Shown here: piece after piece, positions 9,767-19,809 of the stretch | How the letters are laid out: each line of letters begins with the position of its first letter | Numbering within the stretch: the stretch's first letter is position 1 | Assembly (NCBI RefSeq): GCF_000741765.1 | Contig: NZ_JGZU01000003.1 | Span: forward strand, 186,001-250,000 | Source: Bifidobacterium tsurumiense | GTDB taxonomy: Bacteria; Actinomycetota; Actinomycetes; Actinomycetales; Bifidobacteriaceae | DNA length: 64,000 nucleotides | Direction: 5' to 3' | Notes under the pieces: model-generated | Told to the model about the DNA's origin: nothing | Seen by the model: the letters and a program-made list of their open reading frames with translations, nothing else | Databases searched by the model: none | Program-made: the position numbers and the translations under genes

Positions 9767-12700
9767 TCACTGGTATTCAGGCTCACGAACTACTTGGTCT
9801 TCCTTAGCGGAGGCGTCTGGGCGCGCACCGATATTGAAGCCAAGATCGTCGGTGGAGGATGGATCGTCGTCCTCATCCTTCATATCGATGGCCACGCCTT
9901 CTGCGTTCAACACCTCGACATTCAGGGACAGGGACTGCATTTCCTTGAGCAGCACCTTGAAGGACTCGGGGATGCCCGCAGGAGGCAGGTTATCTCCCTT
10001 GACAATGGCGCCATACACACGCACACGACCGTCGACGTCATCAGACTTCGTGGTCATCATTTCGTGCAGGGTGTAAGCAGCACCATAAGCCTCAAGTGCC
10101 CAAACTTCCATCTCGCCGAAGCGCTGTCCGCCGAACTGTGCCTTACCACCCAGAGGCTGCTGGGTGATCATGGAGTACGGACCGGTGGAGCGGGCGTGGA
10201 TCTTATCGTCAACCAAGTGATGAAGCTTCAGCATGTACATGTAGCCAACGGAAATCGGCTTGGTGAATGGTTCTCCGGTACGACCATCGAACAAGGTCGC
10301 CTTGCCGTCATCGCCGACCAGCTTGTTGCCGTCACGATCGGTGAGCGTTGTGGAAAGCAGTCCCTTCAGGGTTTCCGGACGCACACCATCAAATACCGGT
10401 GTTGCCACTGGAGTACCAGGAGCGCCGCTCTCAGCGCCCTGCGGAACGTACTTCTTCCATTCGGCTTCCATATTCGGATCCAGGCTGATATCCCATCCAG
10501 CATGTGCAACCCAGCCCAAGTGCAATTCCAACACCTGGCCCAAGTTCATTCGGGAAGGCACACCCAGAGGATTCAGCATGATATCCACAGGAGTACCGTC
10601 GGCCAAGAATGGCATATCCTCTTCCGGCAGAATACGGGAGATAACACCCTTGTTGCCGTGACGACCCGAAAGCTTATCGCCTTGGGTGATCTTGCGGTGC
10701 TGAGCGATGTAGACGCGAATCATCTGGTTCACGCCGTTGGGCAGCTCATCGCCGTCCTCTTCGGCATCTTCGCGAGTGATTTCCTTCACCGCAATGACGG
10801 TTCCGGTTTCACCATGAGGCACGCGCAGCGAGGTGTCACGCACTTCGCGGCTCTTCTCACCGAAGATCGCGCGGAGCAGGCGCTCTTCAGGAGTCAGCTC
10901 GGTCTCGCCCTTCGGGGTGACCTTGCCGACGAGGATGTCTCCAGCCTCGACCTCGGCACCAATGCGGATGATGCCGCGCTCGTCAAGGTTTGCCACTGCA
11001 TCTTCACCGACATTCGGCAGATCGCGAGTGATTTCCTCGGCACCCAGCTTGGTTTCACGGGCATCGATCTCGTACTCTTCGATGTGGATCGAGGAGAGGG
11101 TGTCGTCCTGCACCAGACGCTGGGAAATGATCACAGCATCCTCGTAGTTGTAGCCGTTCCATGGCATGAAGGCAACGAGCAAGTTCTTGCCCAGGGCCAT
11201 TTCGCCCTTCTCGGTTGCAGGGCCGTCAGCCAGCACCGTGCCGACCTCGACACGTTCCCCGTCCTTGATCAGAGGAACCTGGTTGTAGCACGTGGTCTGG
11301 TTGGAACGCTGGAACTTAGCCAACTTGTAGCTGGACTGAGTACCGTCATCGTTCATGACGCGGATGATGTCTGCGGAGACATACGTGACCACACCGGCCT
11401 TTTCAGCCAAGATGACATCGCCGGAATCCACGGCTGCACGCCATTCCGAACCGGTTCCAACAAGAGGACGCTCAGACTTGATCAGTGGGACGGCCTGACG
11501 CTGCATGTTGGTACCCATCAATGCACGGTGGCCTCATCGTGCTCCAGGAACGGAATCAAAGAAGCACCGACGGAGACCATCTGACGCGGAGAGACATCCA
11601 TGTAGTCAACGGAGCTGACCGGCACATCGACTGCCTCTTCTTCGTCCATACGAGCCAGTGCCTGAGTGCCGACGAAGTTGCCGTTGGCATCGAGTTCCTG
11701 GTTGGCCTGTGCAATCACATGCTCGGCTTCGCGATCCGCAGTCATGTACACGACTTCGTCGGTGACGTGACCGTTCTCCACCTTGCGGTACGGGGTTTCG
11801 ATGAAACCGAAGGGGTTGATGCGTCCGAAGGTTGCCAAAGAACCGATAAGACCGATGTTCGGACCTTCAGGAGACTCGATCGGGCACATACGTCCGAAGT
11901 GGGACGGGTGCACGTCTCGCACTTCCATAGAAGCACGGTCGCGGCTCAAACCGCCAGGACCCAGAGCGGAGAGACGACGCTTGTTGGTCACGCCTGCCAG
12001 AGGGTTGTTCTGATCCATGAACTGCGAAAGCTGCGAGGTTCCGAAGAACTCCTTGATAGTGGCGTTCACAGGGCGGATGTTGATCAGGGACTGAGGTGTG
12101 ATGGCCTCGGCGTCCTGAGTGGTCATACGCTCACGAACCACTCGCTCCATACGGCTCAAGCCGGTACGCAGCTGGTTCTGGATCAGTTCGCCGACCTGAC
12201 GGATACGACGGTTGCCGAAGTGATCGATATCGTCCACATCCACACGCAGATCGACCTTTTCGCCATCACGCACGCCGGGGAAAGTCTTGTCGCCCGAATG
12301 CAGGGTGGCCAAGTACTTGATGGTTGCGATGATGTCTTCGCGGTTCAGGCTGCGATCGTTGTAATCGGCCTCGAGACCGAGCTTGCGGTTGATCTTGTAA
12401 CGACCGACGCGAGCCAAGTCATAACGCTTGGTGTTGAAGTAGAAGGAATCCAGCAGATTCTTACCGGCTTCAGGGGTTGCGGTATCTGCAGGACGAATCT
12501 TGCGATACAGATCGGTCAACGCCTCATCTTGGGTTTCCGCGGTTTCCTTGGCCAAAGCCTCGAGCACCAGCGGATAATCCTTGAAGGCATCGGCGATTTC
12601 CTGCTTGGTCATGCCAATTGCCATGAGGAAGACAATCGCGGACTGCTTGCGCTTACGATCCACGCGCACATGCGGGGTGTCGCGCTTGTCGATCTCGAAC

Positions 12701-13329
12701 TCAAGCCATGCACCACGGCTTGGGATGATCTTTGCGCCGAAGACTTCCTTGTCAGAAGTACGATCCGGAGTGCGGTCGAAGTAGACACCAGGAGAACGCA
12801 CCAACTGGGAAACGATCACACGCTCGGTGCCGCCGATAATAAAAGTGCCGTGAGGCGTCTGCAACGGGAAGTCTCCCATAAACACCGTCTGGCTCTTGAT
12901 CTCGCCGGTATCACCGTTCTCAAACTCGGCATTCACATAGAGCGGAGCAGAGTAGGTGTAATCCTTCTCCTTGCATTCCTGCACGGTGTGACGCGGTTCT
13001 TCGAAGTATGGATCGGAGAACGTCAGGCTCATGGTCTGAGCGAAGTTTTCGATTGGAGAGATTTCCTGGAACACTTCGTCAAGGCCGGAAACATGAGGAA
13101 CGGTATTCGTGCCGTTGGCCTCATCCTCTTCCACGCGTTTGCGCCAGCGTTCGTTGCCGATCAGCCAATCGAAGCTGTCGGTTTGCACGCCCAGCAAATA
13201 GGGCACATCGATGGGCTCACGGATGGAGCCGAAATTCACACGGTCTGACGCCTTATGCAGCTCGATGTCATGTTCGTCAGCGCGTGCGATGACTTGGGTG
13301 GTATTCGTCGTAGCTTTATTTTCAGCCAA
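9767..13329 (-). CDS. rpoB: DNA-directed RNA polymerase subunit beta, frame interrupted near 11527
   Basis: As written, the gene reads as two pieces: residues 1-603 (13329-11518) and about 583 more residues (11518-9767). They join in the very conserved block PFLEHDEAT | [11 protein letters not shown]. Restoring one C to the CC at 11527-11528 gives a continuous 1187-residue protein, a normal actinobacterial length. The lost residues are Arg-Ala-Leu; the Arg corresponds to E. coli R678, which contacts the incoming NTP. The rifampicin cluster reads [18 protein letters not shown], with Asn where E. coli has His526. The start is TTG at 13329, with AAGGA seven bases upstream. The second piece could start at ATG 11518 or TTG 11521, overlapping the first stop as TGATG. 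A base-calling or assembly error is most likely in this essential gene. Confidence 0.97.
11516..11529 (-). other. Frameshift point in rpoB
   Basis: The minus strand reads GCC ACC GTG CAT TGA, where the family needs GCC ACC CGT GCA TTG ATG. One C is missing from what should be a CCC run. The resulting TGA overlaps the next in-frame ATG by one base. Confidence 0.9.
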
Positions 13330-13467
13330 TGGACGTTCCTTATCGCTCGCTTATTCGTTCGGTAATAATCCCCAGAAGCGTTGGAGCCAGGCCGCCATAT
13401 GCCTGTTCGCGGGCGCTTCATCCTTGTCAGTATGCCCGCAATATGACATACCATACGCAAAATCGAC

Positions 13468-13496
13468 AGAGTAGCATATCACAAGATGAGATGCAA
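13468..13496 (-). promoter_or_regulatory. Candidate rpoB promoter
   Basis: On the minus strand TTGCAT (13496-13491) and TACTCT (13473-13468) are separated by 17 bases, giving a leader of about 130 bases before rpoB. The hexamer matches are modest, so this is only a candidate. Confidence 0.3.
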
Positions 13497-13542
13497 GACC
13501 CTGTCGGCGTGTTGAATTGGTATTCCCTACCCTAGCATGAGG

Positions 13543-14148
13543 CTAGGAAACCGTGACGGTCACGGGATCGCTTTCCACGCCTTCCACATCACGCAAGGAC
13601 AGCTGTGCCACATACGTTCCCGAATCCACATGCAGCAGTGTGGAATCGTCAGCGCATTCGCTGCCGGTTCGATTCGTATTCCACGTTATGGTCTGCACAT
13701 CGGTATCGCCTTTAGCCAAAAGCAACCAGCGAGAATTCACCGGGCAGGAGTCCGATCTCCAAATCGTGTCATTTCCCGATTTGATGGTGAGTACACGAGA
13801 GGCATCTGAAGCATCAATCAAGCAACTTGAGGATTGCTTGTAGGTTATGGTCGCAGTGAAATTGAGCGAACCGCCGACTGCCACGCTTTGCGCCTCAGGC
13901 ACCAAAGACAGTTCGACATCTCCTACGGCGCAGTTCTTGACACTGGACGTCTTTTTCGGACTGGGCACACTGCTTCGTGTTATCGCCGTCGCGCTATTGC
14001 CGCTCAGCAATCCCCCCACTGCGGAAATACCCTGGCCCAAGCTATACACGCACAACCCAATAACAGCCAAAACCACCACCAGTGCAGTGAATACCACAAT
14101 GCGACGGCGGCGATACACCTGCTTCTTGGTGAGACGACGTTTAGGCAT
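13543..14148 (-). CDS. Membrane-anchored hypothetical protein
   Basis: About 201 residues from the preferred start at 14148 (MPKRRLTKKQVYRRRR). A longer frame opens at 14214, but the Arg/Lys-rich N-terminus followed directly by a hydrophobic segment (IVVFTALVVVLAVIGLCVY, residues about 18-36) supports the shorter form. The remainder is Ser/Thr-rich and would lie outside the cell. It has paired cysteines and ends in an immunoglobulin-like strand pattern (SGTYVAQLSLRDVEGVESDPVTVTV). I recognise no catalytic motif. It sits between mutY (same strand, upstream) and rpoB, and a short CCTAGC/GCTAGG hairpin overlaps its stop. No strong ribosome binding site is visible. Confidence 0.6.
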   Translation of the reverse strand: MPKRRLTKKQVYRRRRIVVFTALVVVLAVIGLCVYSLGQGISAVGGLLSGNSATAITRSSVPSPKKTSSVKNCAVGDVELSLVPEAQSVAVGGSLNFTATITYKQSSSCLIDASDASRVLTIKSGNDTIWRSDSCPVNSRWLLLAKGDTDVQTITWNTNRTGSECADDSTLLHVDSGTYVAQLSLRDVEGVESDPVTVTVS

Positions 14149-14326
14149 GATTCGAGTGTAGCGCGACATTCCCAATATCTTCAATTCATGCCCATGGTCG
14201 CATGGTACATTCATGCCCTAGGGTCGTATTGCACCGCAATCCAGCGATATTGAAATTTGTTGCAGTCGCCCCGGCTATCGACAATCCCAGATGCAATTCG
14301 ATTGCAACCGCAAGCCCTGTTCATAT

Positions 14327-15406
14327 TCATTGCGGCAATCGCACACTGCCATCAGGCATGATCTCTATCAGACCATCGTCATCAAGGGAGGCAACGCATT
14401 TGTCCAATTGCACGGAGTCCTTCCACAATGCTTCAACCTGCTCTCGGGTGATGGTCTGGGTCTGAGCTTGCCGCAAGGCGTGGAGCACAATACCTCTCAC
14501 TTGACGATCCGTGCCTGCAAACCGCTGACGTGGACGAGTACGCCTTTGGCCCAAGCCGGGTCTGCCATTGGACAGGAACACACACTGCTCGGCGATCGGG
14601 CATGTTTCGCATAAGGGCTGTTTGGCCGTGCATACGACTGCGCCCAATTCCATAACCGACTGATTCCATATCACCGAAGCTGCCGTATGCATAGCAGATA
14701 CGCCGACCGATTTCTTCTGCGCAGGGTCTCCGACCTTGGAATCTGCAGCATTGCCGGCGGTTATGGCATGAGGCATCTGCTCAGCAGGCTTGACATCAGC
14801 GTCGACTGATTCCGGTATCTGCCCGATATTCCGCCCATCATCAGGCAAGACAGCATTGGCCAAGGCGCGTTCCACCGGCGTCGTCGAACCTCCAAGAGAT
14901 TCCTTCCCCAAGAACACTCTGGACAGCACCCGCCTGATATTAGTGTCGATTACTGCAATCCGCTGCCCATACGCAAAACTCATCACTGCACTGGCCGTGT
15001 AATCTCCGATACCGGGCAGTGCCAGTAGCTCCTCATAGCTATGCGGCAATTGATTGTGGTACTGCTCGGACACCACGCGAGCGCATTCCTGCAATCGCAA
15101 TGCACGTCGTGGATATCCCAGTCTCCCCCATGCCGTGATGACTTCAGCGGCGCTTGCCTTGGACAAGCTTGCGGCATCCGGCCATGTCGTGATCCATGTC
15201 TGCCAGTATGGAACCACACGACTCATCTGGGTCTGCTGGCTCATGACTTCGGAAACCAGCACTCCCCATGGAGTTGCCCGCCCGAATCGCCAAGGCAAAT
15301 CTCGGGCATCCGTTTGCCACCACGCTGCAAGTCGACGGCGCACCTCGTTGGCACGCGGAGCGAATTCCTGCGCGAACTCCCGATATTCTTCCTCATGCAC
15401 GGCCAC
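14327..15406 (-). CDS. mutY: A/G-specific adenine DNA glycosylase
   Basis: 359 residues. It removes adenine mispaired with 8-oxoguanine, limiting G:C to T:A mutation. The catalytic Glu lies in SEVMSQQT (E53). The helix-hairpin-helix is LPGIGDYTASAV (about 130-141), and the conserved Asp is in VIDTNIRRV (D154). The [4Fe-4S] cluster ligands follow the C-x6-C-x2-C-x5-C rule at 259, 266, 269 and 275. Between the Asp motif and the cluster is an extra polar linker (about 183-235) not found in compact homologues. The start is GTG at 15406 with GAGG upstream. It is divergent from trmL across about 239 bases in which I see no other gene. Confidence 0.95.
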   Translation of the reverse strand: MAVHEEEYREFAQEFAPRANEVRRRLAAWWQTDARDLPWRFGRATPWGVLVSEVMSQQTQMSRVVPYWQTWITTWPDAASLSKASAAEVITAWGRLGYPRRALRLQECARVVSEQYHNQLPHSYEELLALPGIGDYTASAVMSFAYGQRIAVIDTNIRRVLSRVFLGKESLGGSTTPVERALANAVLPDDGRNIGQIPESVDADVKPAEQMPHAITAGNAADSKVGDPAQKKSVGVSAMHTAASVIWNQSVMELGAVVCTAKQPLCETCPIAEQCVFLSNGRPGLGQRRTRPRQRFAGTDRQVRGIVLHALRQAQTQTITREQVEALWKDSVQLDKCVASLDDDGLIEIMPDGSVRLPQ

Positions 15407-15645
15407 TATTGAAAACCTCGTCCAAACTCAGATCACAATCGTCAGTCTTCGATTCTTGCATATATTCCTCATCATGCTGAATGCGTTTGACCTCCCAGAG
15501 CACCCTATCCAACCTGCCGCACGCAGCAAAGAACATATTTGCGGGATGGATTGAGTCAAGCCGACATCCTTCGCGAACATGCCAGCCCACGGCATTCCGA
15601 CCGTCCAGAAACACGCTGTCGGTTCGCAACGATAGGTTGAACTCT

Positions 15646-16290
15646 ATGACGAATGAGAACGCTCAAGCCGCTCAAGGCAATGTCGAACCCATGTATGAAT
15701 ACGGGTATCGCAAATCGAATTATGGTCCGGATGAACTGGTCACAGACGCGCACGGCAACCCCATAAGCGTTATTGACGCCATGCTCAGCGCCGAAGAAGC
15801 CGGCCAAGCCACGACGGTGACGCCGCATTTATGCTATTACTCGCCACGTATCCCCGGAAACACCGGATCGGCCATAAGACTCTGCGCGGTAACCGGTACG
15901 ATTTTGCATCTGGTCGAACCCCTTGGCTTCAATCTGCACGATACCAAGCTTCGTCGCGCCGGTTTGGATTATCACGATATGGCCCACGTGGTATTGCACC
16001 CCAATTTTGAAAACCTGGTCGAGTCCATGCCGAATTCACGCATAATCGCGTTCACCGCGCATGCCACTAAGCTCTACACGGAAGTGGAATACAAGCCCAC
16101 CGATATTTTGCTTTTCGGCCCCGAGCCAGGAGATATCCCTGATCCCATGGATATTATGGCCGGCCCACACGTTGCAGAGCAGGTCCGATTGCCTATGCGC
16201 CCGAGCCTGCGTAGCCTCAATCTGACCAATTGCGCCTCTATTGCCATCTATGAGGCATGGCGTCAGTTGGGATTTGACGGAGGCGAGTGA
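15646..16290 (+). CDS. trmL: tRNA (cytidine/uridine-34 2'-O)-methyltransferase, TrmL-like SPOUT family
   Basis: 214 residues from ATG 15646. SPOUT methyltransferase features are PHLCYYSPRIPGNTGSAIRLCAVTG near the N-terminal third (the IPxNTGxIxR block) and, near the end, LLFGPEPGDIP followed by LPMRPSLRSLNLTNCASIAIYEAWRQLGF, which forms the trefoil-knot S-adenosylmethionine pocket. The family methylates the wobble ribose of tRNA-Leu. Compared with E. coli TrmL it has about 55 additional N-terminal residues (QAAQGNVEPMYEYGYRKSNYG...), so a later start is possible but no better ribosome binding site was seen. It is convergent with the UPF0210 gene, with a shared hairpin between them. Confidence 0.88.
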   Translation: MTNENAQAAQGNVEPMYEYGYRKSNYGPDELVTDAHGNPISVIDAMLSAEEAGQATTVTPHLCYYSPRIPGNTGSAIRLCAVTGTILHLVEPLGFNLHDTKLRRAGLDYHDMAHVVLHPNFENLVESMPNSRIIAFTAHATKLYTEVEYKPTDILLFGPEPGDIPDPMDIMAGPHVAEQVRLPMRPSLRSLNLTNCASIAIYEAWRQLGFDGGE

Positions 16291-16494
16291 TCGCAGAAAC
16301 TTCTTCTCTCCTTCGGCCGAGCTGCCTTCCTGGCCTTTCTATGCGTGTTCATGCAATCAGGTAGAGGAAGGCCACTTCGACACCTCAATATCCCTAGCGG
16401 CTACACATTCCGCAACGATAGTCGAGACTCATAGGCTGCTCTGACTATCGATCGTATGTTGCTCCGTCCAGCATTCATCTTTTTGCCGAAATAC

Positions 16495-16536
16495 CAATCG
16501 GGCTGCGATGTGTTATGACATATCGCAGCCCGATTG
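16495..16536. terminator. Bidirectional terminator hairpin between trmL and UPF0210 gene
   Basis: CAATCGGGCTGCGAT (16495-16509) and ATCGCAGCCCGATTG (16522-16536) form a perfect 15-bp stem with a 12-base loop between convergent genes. U-tracts are weak on both sides. The rest of 16291-16554 shows nothing assignable. Confidence 0.7.
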
Positions 16537-16554
16537 ACTTCCAACGAGTTCAGA

Positions 16555-17919
16555 CTAATTCTTAAAGCTATGCACCGGAGCAGGAATACGTCCGCCACGG
16601 GTGACAAACGCTTCACAGCTGGACTGGTTCACCGGCATAATCGGCGCATATCCCATAAGACCGCCGAAATTGGCCATATCTCCGACGCCCTTGCCTGCCA
16701 CAGGAATCACACGCACAGCAGTGGTCTTCTGATTGATCATGCCAATAGCAGCCTCATCGGCAATAATGCCTGAAATGGTGGCAGCAGTGGTGTCTCCAGG
16801 GATGGCGATCATATCCAAGCCCACAGAACATACGCAAGTCATTGCTTCAAGCTTTTCTATGGTGAGGCACCCAGAGGAAGCCGCATCGATCATATTCTTG
16901 TCTTCGGAAACAGGAATAAAGGCACCGGAAAGACCGCCGACATAGCTGCTGGCCATGATGCCGCCCTTCTTTACCTGATCATTGAGCATGGCGAGAGCTG
17001 CCGTGGTGCCGGGCCCACCGACCTGTGCCAAACCAATTTTCTCCAGAACCTCTCCAACGGAATCGCCCACAGCTGGGGTCGGAGCCAGCGACAGATCGAT
17101 AATGCCAAAAGGCACTCCTAAACGGCGCGATGCCTCCTGAGCAACGAGCTGTCCGACTCTGGTGATCTTGAATGCAGTGCGCTTAATCGTTTCGCATAGG
17201 AATTCAAAATCTTTGCCCTTGGCTTCGTCAAGTGCGCGAGAAACAACGCCAGGTCCGGAAACACCCACATGAATAACGGCATCACCTTCGGTCACGCCAT
17301 GGAAACCGCCGGCCATAAACGGATTGTCATCAGGGGCGTTGCAGAACGCCACGAATTTCACACAACCGTAGCTGTCGTTATCTTTGGTGGCTTCGGCAAT
17401 TTCTTTCACCATACGACCCAGCAGTTCCACTGAATCCATATCAATGCCGGTACGAGTGGAGCCCACATTGACGCTGGAGCATACGATATCGGTTTCAGAC
17501 AAGGCCTGAGGAAGCGAATTGATCAGCAGTCGCTCAGCAGGGGTCATGGACTTGGAAACCAGCGCGGAATATCCGCCGATCAAATCGACACCGACTGCCT
17601 TTGCCGCGCGATCCAGCGTATGCGCGATGCGCACAAAGTCTTCGCTCGTGCGGCAAGCACTGGCGCCGACCAAGGAAATCGGGGTCACGGTTATGCGCTT
17701 ATTGACAATCGGAATACCGTAATCGCGTTCGATGGCTTCGCCTGTGGATACCAGATCCTTGGCATAGGTGGTGATTTTGCGGTAAATGTTGTCACACACC
17801 TCATCGACGGAATCAGCGGCGCAATCCAAAAGGCTGATACCCATCGTAATCGTGCGCACATCGAGCTTTTCCTGCTCGATCATTGAATTGGTCTCGTGGA
17901 CCTCCATGATATTCAACAT
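16555..17919 (-). CDS. UPF0210 (DUF711) family protein
   Basis: 454 residues. The sequence matches the UPF0210/PFL-like family over its full length ([13 protein letters not shown]..., [61 protein letters not shown]). It is a cytosolic protein with a glycyl-radical-enzyme-like fold by family description, but no established reaction. Start ATG 17919 is chosen because GGAGGAG lies eight bases upstream; a TTG at 17925 is too close to it. It follows the UPF0237 ACT-domain gene by 21 bases, a pairing conserved in many Gram-positive bacteria. The ACT protein may therefore regulate this one by binding a small ligand. Confidence 0.92.
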   Translation of the reverse strand: MLNIMEVHETNSMIEQEKLDVRTITMGISLLDCAADSVDEVCDNIYRKITTYAKDLVSTGEAIERDYGIPIVNKRITVTPISLVGASACRTSEDFVRIAHTLDRAAKAVGVDLIGGYSALVSKSMTPAERLLINSLPQALSETDIVCSSVNVGSTRTGIDMDSVELLGRMVKEIAEATKDNDSYGCVKFVAFCNAPDDNPFMAGGFHGVTEGDAVIHVGVSGPGVVSRALDEAKGKDFEFLCETIKRTAFKITRVGQLVAQEASRRLGVPFGIIDLSLAPTPAVGDSVGEVLEKIGLAQVGGPGTTAALAMLNDQVKKGGIMASSYVGGLSGAFIPVSEDKNMIDAASSGCLTIEKLEAMTCVCSVGLDMIAIPGDTTAATISGIIADEAAIGMINQKTTAVRVIPVAGKGVGDMANFGGLMGYAPIMPVNQSSCEAFVTRGGRIPAPVHSFKN

Positions 17920-17940
17920 TGGCAATGCTCCTCCGACCGA

Positions 17941-18213
17941 TCAGACTCGGTGCATCTTGGTGAAGATATCTTCACGCTGGCAACGGATACGCACACCGAT
18001 CTGCTCGCCAAGAGCGTCCAGGTCTTCAACCATGGTGCTGAATTCTGCATCGGCCTGTTCCACGTCGACGATCATCATCATGTTGAAAAATCCGTCGATT
18101 ATGGTCTGGGAGATGTCGAGTACATTGACATGATGTTCGGAAAGATACGTGCAAACCCGCGCGATGATGCCGACAGTATCTTGGCCTACGACGGTGATAA
18201 TTGCCTTGTTCAT
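17941..18213 (-). CDS. UPF0237 ACT-domain protein
   Basis: 90 residues forming one ACT domain: a first strand AIITVVGQDTVGIIARVCTYLSE, helix, then HVNVLDISQTIIDGFFNMMMIVDV. This is the GcvR/UPF0237 type that binds small ligands, often amino acids. GGAG sits five bases before the ATG. It is the first gene of a two-gene operon with the UPF0210 protein. The function is regulatory by inference; the ligand is unknown. Confidence 0.92.
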   Translation of the reverse strand: MNKAIITVVGQDTVGIIARVCTYLSEHHVNVLDISQTIIDGFFNMMMIVDVEQADAEFSTMVEDLDALGEQIGVRIRCQREDIFTKMHRV

Positions 18214-18325
18214 GAAACTCCACTCAGGATAAGGGGGATGTATGGCATTAAGTATAGCCGGCAGTCTTCCATGGACTGCCGGCTATCTCGCATATGCACC
18301 GTCCGTTTGGCGTTTCAGTGCAATG

Positions 18326-19576
18326 TCATGCCACTCGCTGCGCTGAATCCGCCGCAAAAGCAGCCAAAGCCCGAGGTTCGTGGAAGCCGCGCCTCTCGAA
18401 TTCATCGGCGATCTTCTGCGCGACCTCTTGGCTGCGACCCTTGTCAACAAGGGCGATAATTGATCCGCCGAATCCGCCACCGGTCATGCGGGCGCCATAT
18501 GCACCATTGGCACGAGCCACTTCTACCGCCACATCCAGTTCGGGGACGGTCACTTCATAATCCGAGGCAAGCGAATCATGCGACGCATTGAACAACTTTC
18601 CTGCCTGTGCGACGTCACCCTTGGCAAATGCGTCAACGAATTGACGCACTCTTTCGATTTCGGTCACCACATGACGGACTCTCTTCTTCATTGTCTCATC
18701 CGGCAAAGCCGACAAAGTCTCGGCAAGAGCTTTATCGGCATCGTCACTCTCATAGATGGCATCCGAAGCTTCGCGAAGATCCTTCACACCTAATATCTTT
18801 GCGGCTTCCTCGCATGTACTGCGACGTTGTGCATATTGCCCATCGTTGAGCTGATGAGGTGCTTGAGTATCGACAACGAGCAACTCAAGCCCATAGGCAT
18901 CCAAGTCAAAGGCCTTCTGGGAAACGCTTTCCAGAGCGCTTAATTCCGGACGGCAATCCAAAAGCAACGCATGTCCCGGAGTGCAACGCATTGATGCGTT
19001 CTGATCCAGTCCTCCAGTCGATGCGCCGGCCATATCATTTTCAGAAGTGATGGCGGCATTGATCAATGTGACCCTGCCGGAATCCGATTCCCCATAGCCC
19101 AAGCCATATGCTTCGTCCAAGGCCAGCGCCGTAGAGCATGTCATTGCGGCAGAAGAGCTCAATCCGGATCCCAATGGCACGCATGAAGCGAAAGCTGCAT
19201 CAAATCCCTGCACCGCGTCGAATCCCGCTTTGCGCAATGCCCAGGCAACTCCGACGGGATACGCCGACCATCCCTCGACTCCCCCAGCCTCAAGACCCGC
19301 GAGATCCGACTGGGCCACCTGCTCCGGACTGACATCGGAAACCACTCGTACCACGGTGTCCTCACGACGCTTCAACGCGATATATGTGCGGTGAGGCAGC
19401 GCGATCGGTAGGCACAAACCTGCGTTGTAGTCGGTATGTTCTCCAATGAGATTGACTCGACCGGGTGCGGCCCAGACTCCATCCGGTTCTTCACCGTGTG
19501 TGCTCCGGAACAGTTCCGAAGCGATGCGGATTCCTTCTGCCGCAGTGAGCGGCTCGATAAATTCAACGGCAGACAT
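18326..19576 (-). CDS. galK: Galactokinase
   Basis: 416 residues. It phosphorylates galactose at C1 with ATP in the Leloir pathway. GHMP kinase motifs are all visible: the galactokinase signature GRVNLIGEHTDYNAG near residue 40, the ATP-binding LGSGLSSSAAM near 140, and the C-terminal GARMTGGGFGGSIIAL near 370. ATG 19576 is preferred over an upstream frame opening at 19603 because AAGGA lies six bases ahead and the N-terminus then fits the family. It lies 233 bases downstream of galT on the same strand, with an imperfect hairpin in between, so it may be read through from the deoR promoter or have a separate start. Confidence 0.96.
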   Translation of the reverse strand: MSAVEFIEPLTAAEGIRIASELFRSTHGEEPDGVWAAPGRVNLIGEHTDYNAGLCLPIALPHRTYIALKRREDTVVRVVSDVSPEQVAQSDLAGLEAGGVEGWSAYPVGVAWALRKAGFDAVQGFDAAFASCVPLGSGLSSSAAMTCSTALALDEAYGLGYGESDSGRVTLINAAITSENDMAGASTGGLDQNASMRCTPGHALLLDCRPELSALESVSQKAFDLDAYGLELLVVDTQAPHQLNDGQYAQRRSTCEEAAKILGVKDLREASDAIYESDDADKALAETLSALPDETMKKRVRHVVTEIERVRQFVDAFAKGDVAQAGKLFNASHDSLASDYEVTVPELDVAVEVARANGAYGARMTGGGFGGSIIALVDKGRSQEVAQKIADEFERRGFHEPRALAAFAADSAQRVA

Positions 19577-19719
19577 AGTATTCCTTATCTTTCCTGTCCT
19601 CAATACGTCCTGCTACAACCCAGTCAGATCATTGACTGAATTCCATCACTTCTTTGCGATGAACAGCTCGGTGTATGAGGTTGTGGTTTTGGCATATCTT
19701 TTGTGATGCCAGGGGTGCC

Positions 19720-19758
19720 GGCGCATGGAAGACGCAATATTGTTGGCTTCCACGCGCC
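19720..19758 (-). other. Imperfect hairpin between galT and galK
   Basis: GGCGCATGGAAG (19720-19731) pairs with CTTCCACGCGCC (19747-19758) with one mismatch, in the 233-base galT-galK gap. It could act in processing or partial termination. No U-tract follows. Confidence 0.4.
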
Positions 19759-19809
19759 AGGCATTTCGTTATTCAACGCAGTTTGCCATTACTGACATGT
19801 GATGCGACC

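Noticed and set aside
7285-13248. Long plus-strand open frames of about 511, 619 and 587 codons opposite rpoC and rpoB
   Set aside because: They are antisense shadows of highly conserved minus-strand genes with biased codon use; no ribosome binding sites, domains or plausible protein composition.
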